The notes beneath the pieces are model-generated. The model was not told where the DNA came from. It made no database searches and saw nothing but the letters and a program-made list of their open reading frames with translations. The translations under genes were made by a program, and so were the position numbers. From GCA-2720975 sp964467985 (lineage in GTDB: Bacteria; Planctomycetota; UBA1135; GCA-002686595), in contig CAYXTP010000005.1 of NCBI GenBank assembly GCA_964467985.1, positions 186,001 to 250,000 of the forward strand: a stretch of 64,000 nucleotides of DNA, in the 5' to 3' direction. Positions 18,876-27,125 of this stretch are shown here, piece by piece; within the stretch, counting starts at the first letter, position 1; each line of letters opens with the position of its first letter.

Positions 18876-20534
18876 ATGGGCCACCAAGAAGATCTCCAAG
18901 AACTGTTCGGACTGACCTCCGTCACCTACAAAGCCAACCTGTCCAAGGACGAGTTGTTCGACGAGGCCCTCACCAACGATCGTGGCCGCGTGGAGCTGGA
19001 TGGGCCCGACGACGCCCAAAAGGCCTTCCCAACCAAGCTCGGCAAGGACGGGCCGCTGGTCTTCTACAGCGACCCCACCTGCACCGGCCGACCCGTGCAA
19101 GACACCTACGGCGTGGCCTGGCCGGAGTTCGACGACAAGGTCTGGTGGAAGCCCGATTTCCAGAAGTTCCCGGCTGATAAGTTCAAACCTCTCATGCGCC
19201 GGGTGGGCGAATACTTGAATGCGCGCGCTGCGAGCCTGTACGTCAAAGACGTCTACGCCGGCTCCGATCTCGAGTACGCCGTGCCCTATCGCTTCGTCGG
19301 CGAGTTCGCGAGTCACGCCTTCTTCGTGGACAACATGTTCCCCAAGGGCATCGAAGGTGTCAGCGACGAGGCCGGGAAGCGTTGGACGCTGCTGAACGTG
19401 CCCTCGTTCACCTGCGATCCTGAGCGCGACGGAACGCGGTCAGGACGGGCCGTGATCATGGACTTCAAGACCCAGGTCTGCCTGGTCCTGGGCCGCGCGG
19501 ACTACTGCGGCGTCAACAAGAAGGCCATGTTCACCGTCATGAACTACATGCTGCCCGAGGCGGGGCACATGTCCATGCACTGCTCGGCCAATGTGGGCCA
19601 GCGCGGCGACGGGGCCATCCTGTTCGGCCTCTCAGGTACGGGCAAGACCACCCTCAGTGCCGATCCCGAGCGCTTGCTGGTGGGTGATGACGAGACGGCT
19701 TGGACCGACAGCGGCATTTCCAACCTGGAAGACGGTTGCTACGCCAAGTTGATCAACCTGGACAAAGAAGCAGAGCCCATCATCGCCGCCGCACTCTCCA
19801 TGCCCGGTACCCTGATCGAGAATCTCCCGGCCCTGCCCGGCAAGGCGATCGAGGACACCGACCCCCAGGAATTCGACCTGAACGACAAGTCGCGCACCGA
19901 GAACACGCGTTTCAGTTACCCGTTGACCTGCAACCCCAACGTGGCCGAGGGCGCCCGCGGGCCGCACCCCGAGACCATCGTCCTCTTGACCGCCGACGCC
20001 TTCGGTGTCTTGCCGCCCGTTTCGATCCTGGACGGCAAGGAGGTCATGTATCACTTCGTGATGGGCTTCACCGCCAAGTTGGCTGGCACCGAAGTCGGCA
20101 TCACCGAGCCCAAGGCCGCCTTCAGTGCCTGCTTCGGCGCGCCCTTCATGCCGCACCACCCGAGTGTCTACGCCAAGGGACTGGCCGAGAAGATGGCCAA
20201 GCACGACGCACGCTGCATCCTGCTCAACACCGGTTGGGGCGGAGGTGCTTTCGGCGTGGGCAAGCGTATTTCCATCCAAGACACCCGCGCCCTCCTGGAC
20301 GCGGCCTTGGCCGGAGACCTGCACCAGCCCGGCGCAGAGTACGACGTACACCCTGTCTTCAACTTGAAGATGCCCCGCTCCTGCCCGGGCGTGGACTCCT
20401 CTATCCTGAACCCGCGCAATTCCTGGGAAGACAAGGACGCCTACGACGCTGGTGCGATCAAACTGCGTGACATGTTCCGCGCCCACTTCGCTGAGAAGGG
20501 TTTTGCGGATCTGGGCGTCGAGCCGGTGATGTAG
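18876..20534 (+). CDS. pckA: Phosphoenolpyruvate carboxykinase (ATP)
   Basis: 552 residues from MGHQEDLQELFGLT; two upstream in-frame starts (18780, 18795) add sequence lacking family similarity. Landmarks of ATP-PEPCK: YAVPYRFVGEFASHAFF, the substrate/metal region MHCSANVG, P-loop FGLSGTGKTTLSADPERLL, metal-binding GDDETAW (D-E-T-A-W in place of the more usual D-E-H-G-W), NLEDGCYAKLINLDKEAEP, and KAAFSACFGAPFMP. It converts oxaloacetate and ATP to phosphoenolpyruvate and CO2, the entry step of gluconeogenesis. Together with the class I aldolase at 43637 it suggests gluconeogenic capacity. Monocistronic, with a converging HEAT-repeat gene downstream. Confidence 0.94.
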   Translation: MGHQEDLQELFGLTSVTYKANLSKDELFDEALTNDRGRVELDGPDDAQKAFPTKLGKDGPLVFYSDPTCTGRPVQDTYGVAWPEFDDKVWWKPDFQKFPADKFKPLMRRVGEYLNARAASLYVKDVYAGSDLEYAVPYRFVGEFASHAFFVDNMFPKGIEGVSDEAGKRWTLLNVPSFTCDPERDGTRSGRAVIMDFKTQVCLVLGRADYCGVNKKAMFTVMNYMLPEAGHMSMHCSANVGQRGDGAILFGLSGTGKTTLSADPERLLVGDDETAWTDSGISNLEDGCYAKLINLDKEAEPIIAAALSMPGTLIENLPALPGKAIEDTDPQEFDLNDKSRTENTRFSYPLTCNPNVAEGARGPHPETIVLLTADAFGVLPPVSILDGKEVMYHFVMGFTAKLAGTEVGITEPKAAFSACFGAPFMPHHPSVYAKGLAEKMAKHDARCILLNTGWGGGAFGVGKRISIQDTRALLDAALAGDLHQPGAEYDVHPVFNLKMPRSCPGVDSSILNPRNSWEDKDAYDAGAIKLRDMFRAHFAEKGFADLGVEPVM

Positions 20535-20564
20535 ACGCGGCGAGAGCTTTGGCAGGTGATCCTC

Positions 20565-20589
20565 GACGCCGTCGTTTTCGAGCGGCGTC
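20565..20589. terminator. Weak hairpin between convergent pckA and HEAT genes
   Basis: GACGCCG (20565-20571) pairs with CGGCGTC (20583-20589) with inner TCG/CGA pairing. There is no clear T run on either side, so it may be a weak bidirectional terminator or simply a hairpin. Confidence 0.35.
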
Positions 20590-20609
20590 ATGTGCCTTCC
20601 GGCACTCGG

Positions 20610-22745
20610 TCAGCGCAGGTTCAAGACTCCCGTCCCCGTGCGGTTGGTGAGGCTTTGCGGAGCACCGTGGTAGTTCGTGCCTGTCGCCAAGAGGGATCGC
20701 CAGGTGAGAGGCAGGGGGTCGGCCAAGCGACCGAGGGACACGGCGGCACGGGTGCGGACGTCGTCCTCTAGTTCCAAATCCTGCAGCATCGCGGTCAGGG
20801 CATCGATCGATTCGGGATGGCCTAGGCCGCCCAAGCCGACTGCCAGGGCCTCACAATTGTCCGCATCACGCCGATCGTCGAGTTCGGTGAGTAAGAGCGG
20901 AATCAGCTTCACATCGGAGAGCATTCCGAGGGCGGCACCGCATTGCTCGCGTAATTCGGGCCGCGTGTCCCCGTCGCCGAGAATGTCGCGCAGAGGTTCG
21001 AGGGCCGCCTGGTCTCCAATCAAACCCAACGCCAGAGCCACGTAGCCGCGTGCTTCGTGGTCCCGTGTCCTATCCAGCGCGCTGAGCAAGAACTCCAGCA
21101 TCGCGCCATCCCTGCGGAGCCCCATGGCCAAAGCGTAGGCACCCAGGTCTCGAACTCTTCTGCTGCCTCTGGCGGCTGACTTCAGGGCCACCGCCGCCTG
21201 GGGCGAAAGCTCTTGGCCGTTGAACAGGAGCCAGTGTCCCATCACACCCAGAGCGAGGCCCGCCCAGGGTCGCACGGAGCGCTGCCCGCGAGTCAAGTGG
21301 TGCAAGAGCTCATTGAGAGTTCCTGCGGTGCCCGCGAAGGGCTCCGTGCCCTGGCCAGGTCGCGACCCCGCGAGGGCCAAACTGATCAGTGCAAAACGCC
21401 GTTCGAGCGGCTTGCCTGTGCAAGCCGAACGGCCAAGGGCCAACCGCACCCACTGATCGACGGGGTCCAGGTCCGCGTCACCGATCATTCCCAACGCCAG
21501 AACGGCACTCTCCTTGACCACTTCCGACTGCCGCTGATTCTGTTCCAGGGCGTGCACCAGAGTTTCGGTCACGCCTTCCTTTAGGAATGGATCGACTTGG
21601 GAGGGACGATGAGAGATGAGTCGAGCCAGGCTCGTCGCGATCTGGGCGCGAACCGTCTCCGCCAGGCCGCGCTCCGCAGTGAAAGATCGCATCAGCCAAG
21701 TGACCTGTGCCTCGAGGGAAGTCGCCGGGCCGCCAACTTCGCATTCTCCGCAAACGCACAGAAAGGCCTCCGCGGGCGCTGGGTCCAGGGGTACGAGGCC
21801 GACGGCGAGCGCGACCGCAGATTGCAGTTCGGGGGAAATCTCGGGGTCCTCGAAGGTTTTCACGAGGGCGCTCACGATCTCGTGACGCACATCGTCGCTG
21901 CTGGCTGCCTGGCCCACCAGGCCCAGACCGTACGCGGCGAAGGCACGCAGTTCCGGATCGACGAACTCATCACGCACAAGCTTGCGGCCCGCAGTGGTGT
22001 CGCCCAGCAAGCTGCGCAGGTCTTCCACGCCTTCGGCGGAAGCCAAGATCCCAAAGGCAAGAGCAGCGGTCTGGTTGATCACAAGATGATCGTTCTCGGA
22101 CAGGAAATGGCGCAGACTGAACGGTAGGCCGAAGTGTGTTTCTTGCCGGCCCGCCTTGGCTTGGGCGACGATGGCCTCGCGCACGAGATCGTACGAACCT
22201 CCGGATTCGATGACGGTTGCCAGAGCAGGCACGATATTCAACAGTACGTCGTCGCGCGTCGCGCGACCCCGGTCACGAATCGTCTGGCGCTGCCCCGTAC
22301 CTAGATAGAATTCGCCTCCGGCAGTGTCCTGCCGCGCGCCCCGCTCACCGAGGATGAGGTAGGCATCACGGTTCAGCTCCCACCACATGCGCCAATCGGT
22401 AAGGTCCTCGATCTCTTGGCCGCTAAGTGTGAATGGGTCCAGCAGGGGGCCCGCCGGGTGAACAGCCGGTGTACCAGCGGCCGGTGCGGGCAGGGCCGGG
22501 TACCCGCCCGTGGGCAGGGTGGGGCCTCGAGGGCGCGCGACCTGTCCGCCGTCACTACGGGGAGCCCCCGGGCCACGGACGATTCCGCGCCCTCGGCTTC
22601 CGCCGCCTCCGGGGCAGTTGTATCCACCTCCCCCTCCAACTCCGCGCCCGGCTCCCGCTCCTCGATCTCCTCCTCCCGAGACCTGGGCTCCAGCCCAATC
22701 CGACATCAGCAGCACGGCGATGAGCGGTGCCAGAAAATGGAGCAT
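20610..22745 (-). CDS. Exported HEAT-repeat (PBS-lyase-type) protein
   Basis: 711 residues from MLHFLAPLIAVLLMSDWAGA, a clear signal peptide. A Gly-rich stretch (roughly residues 22-70) follows, with low-complexity GGG and one Cys. The rest is an alpha-helical array of HEAT repeats with recurring patterns such as ALAFGILASAEGVEDLRSLL, ALGLIGDQAALEPLRDIL and CGAALGMLSDVKLIPLLLTEL, each pairing an A-helix alanine/leucine core with 'G.....PLL' turns. A C-[VC]-C-x-E-C-E cluster interrupts the array in the middle. Such superhelices serve as protein scaffolds; partner unknown. The start avoids a longer unconserved reading to 22838. Confidence 0.78.
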   Translation of the reverse strand: MLHFLAPLIAVLLMSDWAGAQVSGGGDRGAGAGRGVGGGGGYNCPGGGGSRGRGIVRGPGAPRSDGGQVARPRGPTLPTGGYPALPAPAAGTPAVHPAGPLLDPFTLSGQEIEDLTDWRMWWELNRDAYLILGERGARQDTAGGEFYLGTGQRQTIRDRGRATRDDVLLNIVPALATVIESGGSYDLVREAIVAQAKAGRQETHFGLPFSLRHFLSENDHLVINQTAALAFGILASAEGVEDLRSLLGDTTAGRKLVRDEFVDPELRAFAAYGLGLVGQAASSDDVRHEIVSALVKTFEDPEISPELQSAVALAVGLVPLDPAPAEAFLCVCGECEVGGPATSLEAQVTWLMRSFTAERGLAETVRAQIATSLARLISHRPSQVDPFLKEGVTETLVHALEQNQRQSEVVKESAVLALGMIGDADLDPVDQWVRLALGRSACTGKPLERRFALISLALAGSRPGQGTEPFAGTAGTLNELLHHLTRGQRSVRPWAGLALGVMGHWLLFNGQELSPQAAVALKSAARGSRRVRDLGAYALAMGLRRDGAMLEFLLSALDRTRDHEARGYVALALGLIGDQAALEPLRDILGDGDTRPELREQCGAALGMLSDVKLIPLLLTELDDRRDADNCEALAVGLGGLGHPESIDALTAMLQDLELEDDVRTRAAVSLGRLADPLPLTWRSLLATGTNYHGAPQSLTNRTGTGVLNLR

Positions 22746-23425
22746 TCTCAGCGTTAGCCCGTTGGGGTCTGAGTGAGCGACGGAGAGCTGGCATCGAGTC
22801 GAGTCTTTCATGCGAGGCACCACCACGGAACGGGCCAATAGAGCCGGGAGTCAAGTCGTACCCACTCTGCTCGCTTACACGCGATTGCCTCTAGAAGAAG
22901 GGCCGGTCGGTGTGCAATGCCCTAAAGCGGCAGGGGCGTAGGGTGCATTGCAATCTCCGTGCCGGTCACCCGTCCTCCCTGAGAAGGCAGGCACCACCCA
23001 GCCAGAGCCTCTGGAGCGGCATTAATCGGGTGCCCGACCACTTGCCACCCCATCCCTAGTCGCTGCCCATAGGGCGCGTGCAAGATCGCACACCCAGATG
23101 TGCGGTATTGCACCCCTGCCCTGGAGCCGGGAGACCCGCTTTCCCAAGTCGGCACTGGCCAGTACCGCGACTCCTACTCCTGGCAGGTGCGTGCCGATGG
23201 GTATCGTCTCGCTTCATCGGTTCGCGTCTCATGCACCATGGGGATGAACTCCAGTGCAGCAGGCAGCATGGGCTCCGGACCTCGCCATTGCGCCTTGTTC
23301 CTACTGTCCTTTCAGCATGCCGCGGCGTGGCATACGGCTCCGCAATTGGCACGAGAAACACCCCGCGCTACTGACTCGCGAGAAGGTCGTGTAGACTCTC
23401 GATCCCCGCTCTCCAGCACCCGACC
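22746..23425. other. 680-nt stretch without a recognisable gene
   Basis: ORFs here are short, arginine/proline-rich or low in codon plausibility and I do not accept any. Visible structure: an inverted repeat at 22913-22952, a CGCACA/TGTGCG hairpin at 23087-23104, and a possible sigma-70-type promoter for the TPR gene (TTGGCA at 23346-23351, 17-nt spacer, TACTGA at 23369-23374). Confidence 0.4.
22913..22952. repeat. Inverted repeat, TGCAATGCxCCT type
   Basis: TGCAATGCCCT (22913-22923) pairs with AGGGTGCATTGCA (22940-22952) across a 2-nt bulge and 16-nt loop. There is no T tail. Could be a regulatory dyad or a decayed element. Confidence 0.35.
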
Positions 23426-23860
23426 ATGACCGACGTATCTGATCAAGCACAGCAGCATTACCTCGAAGGGCTCAAGCTCTATGGGGAGGACCGACACGCC
23501 GAAGCAGCGGAGTGCCATCGCAAGGCCTTGGAGGGGGCTCCCGAGTGGACCGATGCCATGCACGGTCTAGCCATGGCCCTCATGCATGCCGGTCAGGTGG
23601 ACGATGCGATTGTCATTGGCAAGCGCATTTGCGAGCTCGATCCTGAGGATGCGTTTGCGCACACGAGCCTGTCCATGTTCTACCAACGCAAGAGTGTCAT
23701 TGCGCGCGAAGAAGGTGACGCGATGGCCTCGATGGGTTACATCGAGGACGCAGAGGCTGAAGGCGCGAAGGCGCGCATGATCTCCTGGCGCGAAGAGTTG
23801 AAGAAGAATCCTGACGCCCCGCCCCCCGGCCCGGCGGGCAGCATGGATGTGATTCAGTAG
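23426..23860 (+). CDS. Small TPR-repeat protein
   Basis: 144 residues starting MTDVSDQAQQHYLEGLKLYG. Two to three tetratricopeptide repeats are visible: EGLKLYGEDRHAEAAECHRKALE, then WTDAMHGLAMALMHAGQVDDAI and AFAHTSLSMFYQRKSVIARE, with the TPR Ala/Gly/Tyr spacing. The C-terminus is proline-rich (DAPPPGPAG). No signal peptide, so cytosolic. TPRs bind partner proteins; no partner is evident. Followed 25 nt later by the converging sufT gene. Confidence 0.8.
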   Translation: MTDVSDQAQQHYLEGLKLYGEDRHAEAAECHRKALEGAPEWTDAMHGLAMALMHAGQVDDAIVIGKRICELDPEDAFAHTSLSMFYQRKSVIAREEGDAMASMGYIEDAEAEGAKARMISWREELKKNPDAPPPGPAGSMDVIQ

Positions 23861-23884
23861 ACGGTCTCGAGGCCCGGCGATCGG

Positions 23885-24199
23885 CTATTCGCCGTCTTCG
23901 TCTTCCATTCCCAGGATCTTGCGACCCTCGGGAGTGATCAGCTGCGGTGACCACTGGGGTTGGAAGACCACTTCGATCTTGGTCTCGGTGACGCCTTCAA
24001 GCTTGTCCACCCGGCGACTCATCATGGCCGGGATCTCCTGGGCGCTGGGGCATGACTGGGAAGTCAGCGTCATGGTGATCTGCACGACGCTTTCCTCTAC
24101 GCCCACTTCGTAGATGAGGCCGAGGTCGACGATGTTGACCGGGATTTCGGGGTCAAAGACCTGACGGAGTTCGGAGTAGACGTCTTCTGAGGTAACCAT
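23885..24199 (-). CDS. sufT: SufT-like MIP18/DUF59 family Fe-S maturation protein
   Basis: 104 residues beginning MVTSEDVYSELRQVFDPEIP. It contains the DUF59 core DPEIPVNIVDLGLIYEV, the hydrophobic ITMTLTSQSCPSAQEIP with the single conserved Cys, and VEVVFQPQWSPQLITPEGR, which is the SufT C-terminal pattern. DUF59 proteins such as SufT and Cia2/MIP18 assist loading of Fe-S clusters into target proteins. An acidic tail (MEDEDGE) ends the protein. Its upstream divergent neighbour encodes a radical SAM enzyme, a typical [4Fe-4S] client; the adjacency may be coincidental. Other suf genes are absent from the window. Confidence 0.88.
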   Translation of the reverse strand: MVTSEDVYSELRQVFDPEIPVNIVDLGLIYEVGVEESVVQITMTLTSQSCPSAQEIPAMMSRRVDKLEGVTETKIEVVFQPQWSPQLITPEGRKILGMEDEDGE

Positions 24200-24333
24200 G
24201 GGAAGCTGGGTGCGTGGGGTCCTGTGGGGATTGAGGGCACGAGTTTAGCGCCCTTTTGGCCAAACTCTACCCCGAACGGAAGAGTTGGCTGCCGGGGGCA
24301 ATTGAGGGTGCGCCAAGCAGCTAGAATCAGGCC

Positions 24334-25212
24334 GTGATCCCGTACGAAGGCACCCTCTACCGCCCTCCCAGCGAGGCCCATTCCCTGATTCTCCAGGCCA
24401 CTCTGGGCTGCAGCTACAACCGCTGCACCTTCTGCGTGATGTATCGCGAGAAGAGCTTTCGGGTGCGGTCACTGGATGCCTTGCGGGAAGAAATCGCGTG
24501 GGCACGGGACCACATGGGAGTGGTGCGCAAGGTGTTCCTGGCGGACGGGGATGCGCTGATGGCCAAGGCGCGCTTTCTGGAGTCGCTACTCGATGAGTTG
24601 AACGCGGCCTTTCCGGACCTGCGACGAGTGAGTGTTTACGCCTCGCCCCAGTCCCTGGCCGTGCGCACCGTGGAAGAGATGCAACGCTTGGCCGCCAAGG
24701 GTTTGACCCTCTATTACCTCGGCATCGAGTCGGGCGATGATCAGGTGTTGAGAGACCTCGACAAGGGCGTGGACGCCAGGGAAATGGTGCGCGTGGCGAA
24801 CAAGGCTCACGAGGCGGGCGTGAAGCTATCGACCATGATCCTGCTCGGAGCCGGGGGGCGCGAAGCCTCCTTGCGTCACGCGCGCCATTCAGCCGACGTG
24901 GTCAACGCCATCAACCCTCGATTCATCAGCACCCTGGTTATGACTCCGGTGGAAGGTACCCCCCTGTGGGACGACCACCTGGCCGGGAAGGTGGACGAGC
25001 TCAGCCCCGTTGAGTTGGCCTGCGAACTCAAGGAATTTTTGGACCACTTGAAAGTCCGGGGTTCGGTCTTCCGCTCAAACCACGCCAGCAACTACCTGGC
25101 GCTGAAAGGCAACCTGCCCAAGGAACAAGAGGCGCTTGTTGGGTATTTGGAGGGTGTCATTGCCCGCCCCGACGAGGCCCATTTTGCACCCGAGTGGATC
25201 CGCGGACTGTAG
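24334..25212 (+). CDS. Radical SAM protein
   Basis: 292 residues from a GTG at 24334 (reading IPYEGTLYRPPSEA after the initiator). The signature CSYNRCTFC supplies the C-x(4)-C-x(2)-C ligands of a [4Fe-4S] cluster that splits S-adenosylmethionine. It is followed by FLADGDALM, VSVYASPQSLAVRT, TLYYLGIESGDDQVL (SAM/ribose-binding region) and the ILLGAGGR segment. This pattern resembles COG1032/Elp3-type radical SAM proteins without an obvious cobalamin-binding domain. The reaction cannot be deduced. A 101-nt gap separates it from the amidohydrolase operon. Confidence 0.87.
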   Translation: MIPYEGTLYRPPSEAHSLILQATLGCSYNRCTFCVMYREKSFRVRSLDALREEIAWARDHMGVVRKVFLADGDALMAKARFLESLLDELNAAFPDLRRVSVYASPQSLAVRTVEEMQRLAAKGLTLYYLGIESGDDQVLRDLDKGVDAREMVRVANKAHEAGVKLSTMILLGAGGREASLRHARHSADVVNAINPRFISTLVMTPVEGTPLWDDHLAGKVDELSPVELACELKEFLDHLKVRGSVFRSNHASNYLALKGNLPKEQEALVGYLEGVIARPDEAHFAPEWIRGL

Positions 25213-25313
25213 CGCGTCCGGACCCCTACCCAAATCAGACAAGTTTGGGACCTTTCGGTTCCGCCGGGCCCCCGCACAATGGGCCACCCATTTCCCCCTA
25301 GCCTGCATCGCCC

Positions 25314-27125
25314 ATGCTTCAGCGTTCTCCCCTTGCCGTCCGCCTGCTGTTCGGAACGGCCCTCGTGGCCCTGACCGCACAACTCGTTCCCGCTCAAAAC
25401 CGAGGCGCCACCTCCAAGCCCCACGCCCTGCGCGGTGTGCGATTGGAATCCGGTGACGATGCCGCACTCCATACGATCCTCTTGAGGGGCGGACGCATCG
25501 AGGCCATCCAGTCCGCCGATGCGGAGATTCCCGCCGACATGCTGGAGATTGATGCGGAGGGCCTGCTGGCGTTGCCTGCTTTTCTTGACGCGTGGACTCA
25601 AACCGGATGTGAGACCCCTTCGCCGGTGATCGAGCAGGACCGGCCCGCCTCGGAAGGCGCCAACGTGTTGGCGGACATGCGCTTGGCGAACCGCAAGGGA
25701 ATCCAACCTGCGTTCGAGGCGGCCGACGTCTACGCATTGGATGCGGGTGGTGTTGAGGGCCATCGCAAGGCCGGGTTTGGGGTGCTCTTGAGTGCACCCT
25801 CGGGGGAGATCCTGGCGGGACACAGTGCATTGACCCTCTTGCTCGACGCCGCCCGCCGGGATGTTGTCATCCGGTCTGGCGTGCTGCAGCACGCGGCCTT
25901 CCGCGCCAGCGGTTCGGGATACCCGAACACGCTGATGGGCTTCCACGCGCAATTGCGCCAGTTCTTTTACGACACCCAGTACAACTTTGAACTCGGGGCA
26001 CGGCGCGAGGCAGGCAAGGCCGGACCGCGCCCGGCTTGGGACCGCGACCTGGTCGTCGGCGCCCGCATCCTCGACGGCGAAGAAGTCCTGTTGTGTGAGG
26101 CGACGTCAGCACGGGATATCCGGCGCTGGATCCGGCTGTCGGACGAATTCGGATTCAAGATCGCCATCGCCGGCGGTGCTGAGGCCTGGAAGGCTGCTGC
26201 GGAGTTGGCCGAGCGCGAGATCCCCGTCGTGCTCGACCTGGATTGGGGCAAGGAGGAGAAGGATCCCGACGCCGTAGATGAGGAGAATGAGGAGGAAGAC
26301 GAAGGGGGTGAGGCTGCTGACGCTCCCGAGGAGGAGGAGGGCGCCGAAGAAGTCGAAGAGGGACCCGCGGGCATCGACTACGACTACCACGAGCCCGAGG
26401 GCATTCAGCGCGAGAAACGACGCCTCTGGGTTGAACGCCGGGACAACGCCCTGCGGCTGCAAGAAGCTGGTGTGCAAGTTTTCTTCGGGACCGGATCGCG
26501 CAAGGCCTCGGAGTTGCTCGATTCACTGCGCACCCTGGTCGAGGTGGGGTACCCAGCGGACTTGGTTCAGGCGACCCTGACCTCTTCGGCGGCCGAGTGG
26601 CTCGGCGTCGATGGGGAATTCGGTCGGTTGACACCCGGGCTCTCGGCCACCCTCTCACTCTGGAGTGGCGATCCGACCGACGAGGACGCACAAGTTGTGT
26701 GGTCGTTCGTTGACGGCTTTCCACAGGAATTCGAACTCAAGAAAGGTGGCGCCGGAGACGGCCCGGCAGAGGGTGTGGACCTCACCGGATCTTGGACGAT
26801 TGCTATGGGAACAGAACAAGGCGGGGGCGGCAGCGCGACCTTGTCCATGGACGAAGAGGGCGCCATCAAGGGCACCGCTCTCTTGGCCGAAACCTCGGGT
26901 GGTGAGGAAGAGGAGGTTGCCGTTCGCGGAACCGTTTCTGGACACGACGTCGAGTTGATCTTCACGATCGACATGGGCGGGACGCAGGCCGACCTTGTGG
27001 TGGAAGGCAAGATCAAGGGCGATTCATTCAGTGGCACCGGGACCCTGAGTGTCGGCGGTCAGGAAATCGAAATGGAAGTCACGGCGGAGCGAACGCCCGA
27101 CGCAGGACAAGGAGGTGTCCAGTGA
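25314..27125 (+). CDS. Exported amidohydrolase-family protein lacking metal motifs, with beta-rich C-terminal domain
   Basis: 603 residues with an N-terminal signal segment (LALTAQLVPAQN-like end near residue 27). The N-terminal strand region ILLRGGRIEAIQSADAEIP and LLALPAFLDAWTQTG match amidohydrolases of the imidazolonepropionase type, but the H-x-H motif expected at 'D-x-H-x-H' is missing, so hydrolase activity is unlikely unless metal sites have shifted. Around residues 325-350 an acidic low-complexity insert (E/D-rich) precedes a second half ending SWTIAMGTEQ...VELIFTIDMGG, a lipocalin-like beta domain. The TGATG overlap and a strong ribosome-binding site for the next gene show translational coupling with an intact relative. 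Confidence 0.8.
   Translation: MLQRSPLAVRLLFGTALVALTAQLVPAQNRGATSKPHALRGVRLESGDDAALHTILLRGGRIEAIQSADAEIPADMLEIDAEGLLALPAFLDAWTQTGCETPSPVIEQDRPASEGANVLADMRLANRKGIQPAFEAADVYALDAGGVEGHRKAGFGVLLSAPSGEILAGHSALTLLLDAARRDVVIRSGVLQHAAFRASGSGYPNTLMGFHAQLRQFFYDTQYNFELGARREAGKAGPRPAWDRDLVVGARILDGEEVLLCEATSARDIRRWIRLSDEFGFKIAIAGGAEAWKAAAELAEREIPVVLDLDWGKEEKDPDAVDEENEEEDEGGEAADAPEEEEGAEEVEEGPAGIDYDYHEPEGIQREKRRLWVERRDNALRLQEAGVQVFFGTGSRKASELLDSLRTLVEVGYPADLVQATLTSSAAEWLGVDGEFGRLTPGLSATLSLWSGDPTDEDAQVVWSFVDGFPQEFELKKGGAGDGPAEGVDLTGSWTIAMGTEQGGGGSATLSMDEEGAIKGTALLAETSGGEEEEVAVRGTVSGHDVELIFTIDMGGTQADLVVEGKIKGDSFSGTGTLSVGGQEIEMEVTAERTPDAGQGGVQ
27109..27117 (+). promoter_or_regulatory. Strong Shine-Dalgarno site
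   Basis: AAGGAGGTG lies 7 nt before the ATG at 27125, inside the end of the preceding gene. It selects ATG 27125 rather than the GTG at 27122 as the start of the second amidohydrolase. Confidence 0.75.

Noticed and set aside
22922..23429. Short overlapping ORFs in the gap before the TPR gene
   Set aside because: Arg/Pro/Ser-rich, overlapping on both strands and without ribosome-binding sites or conserved features.
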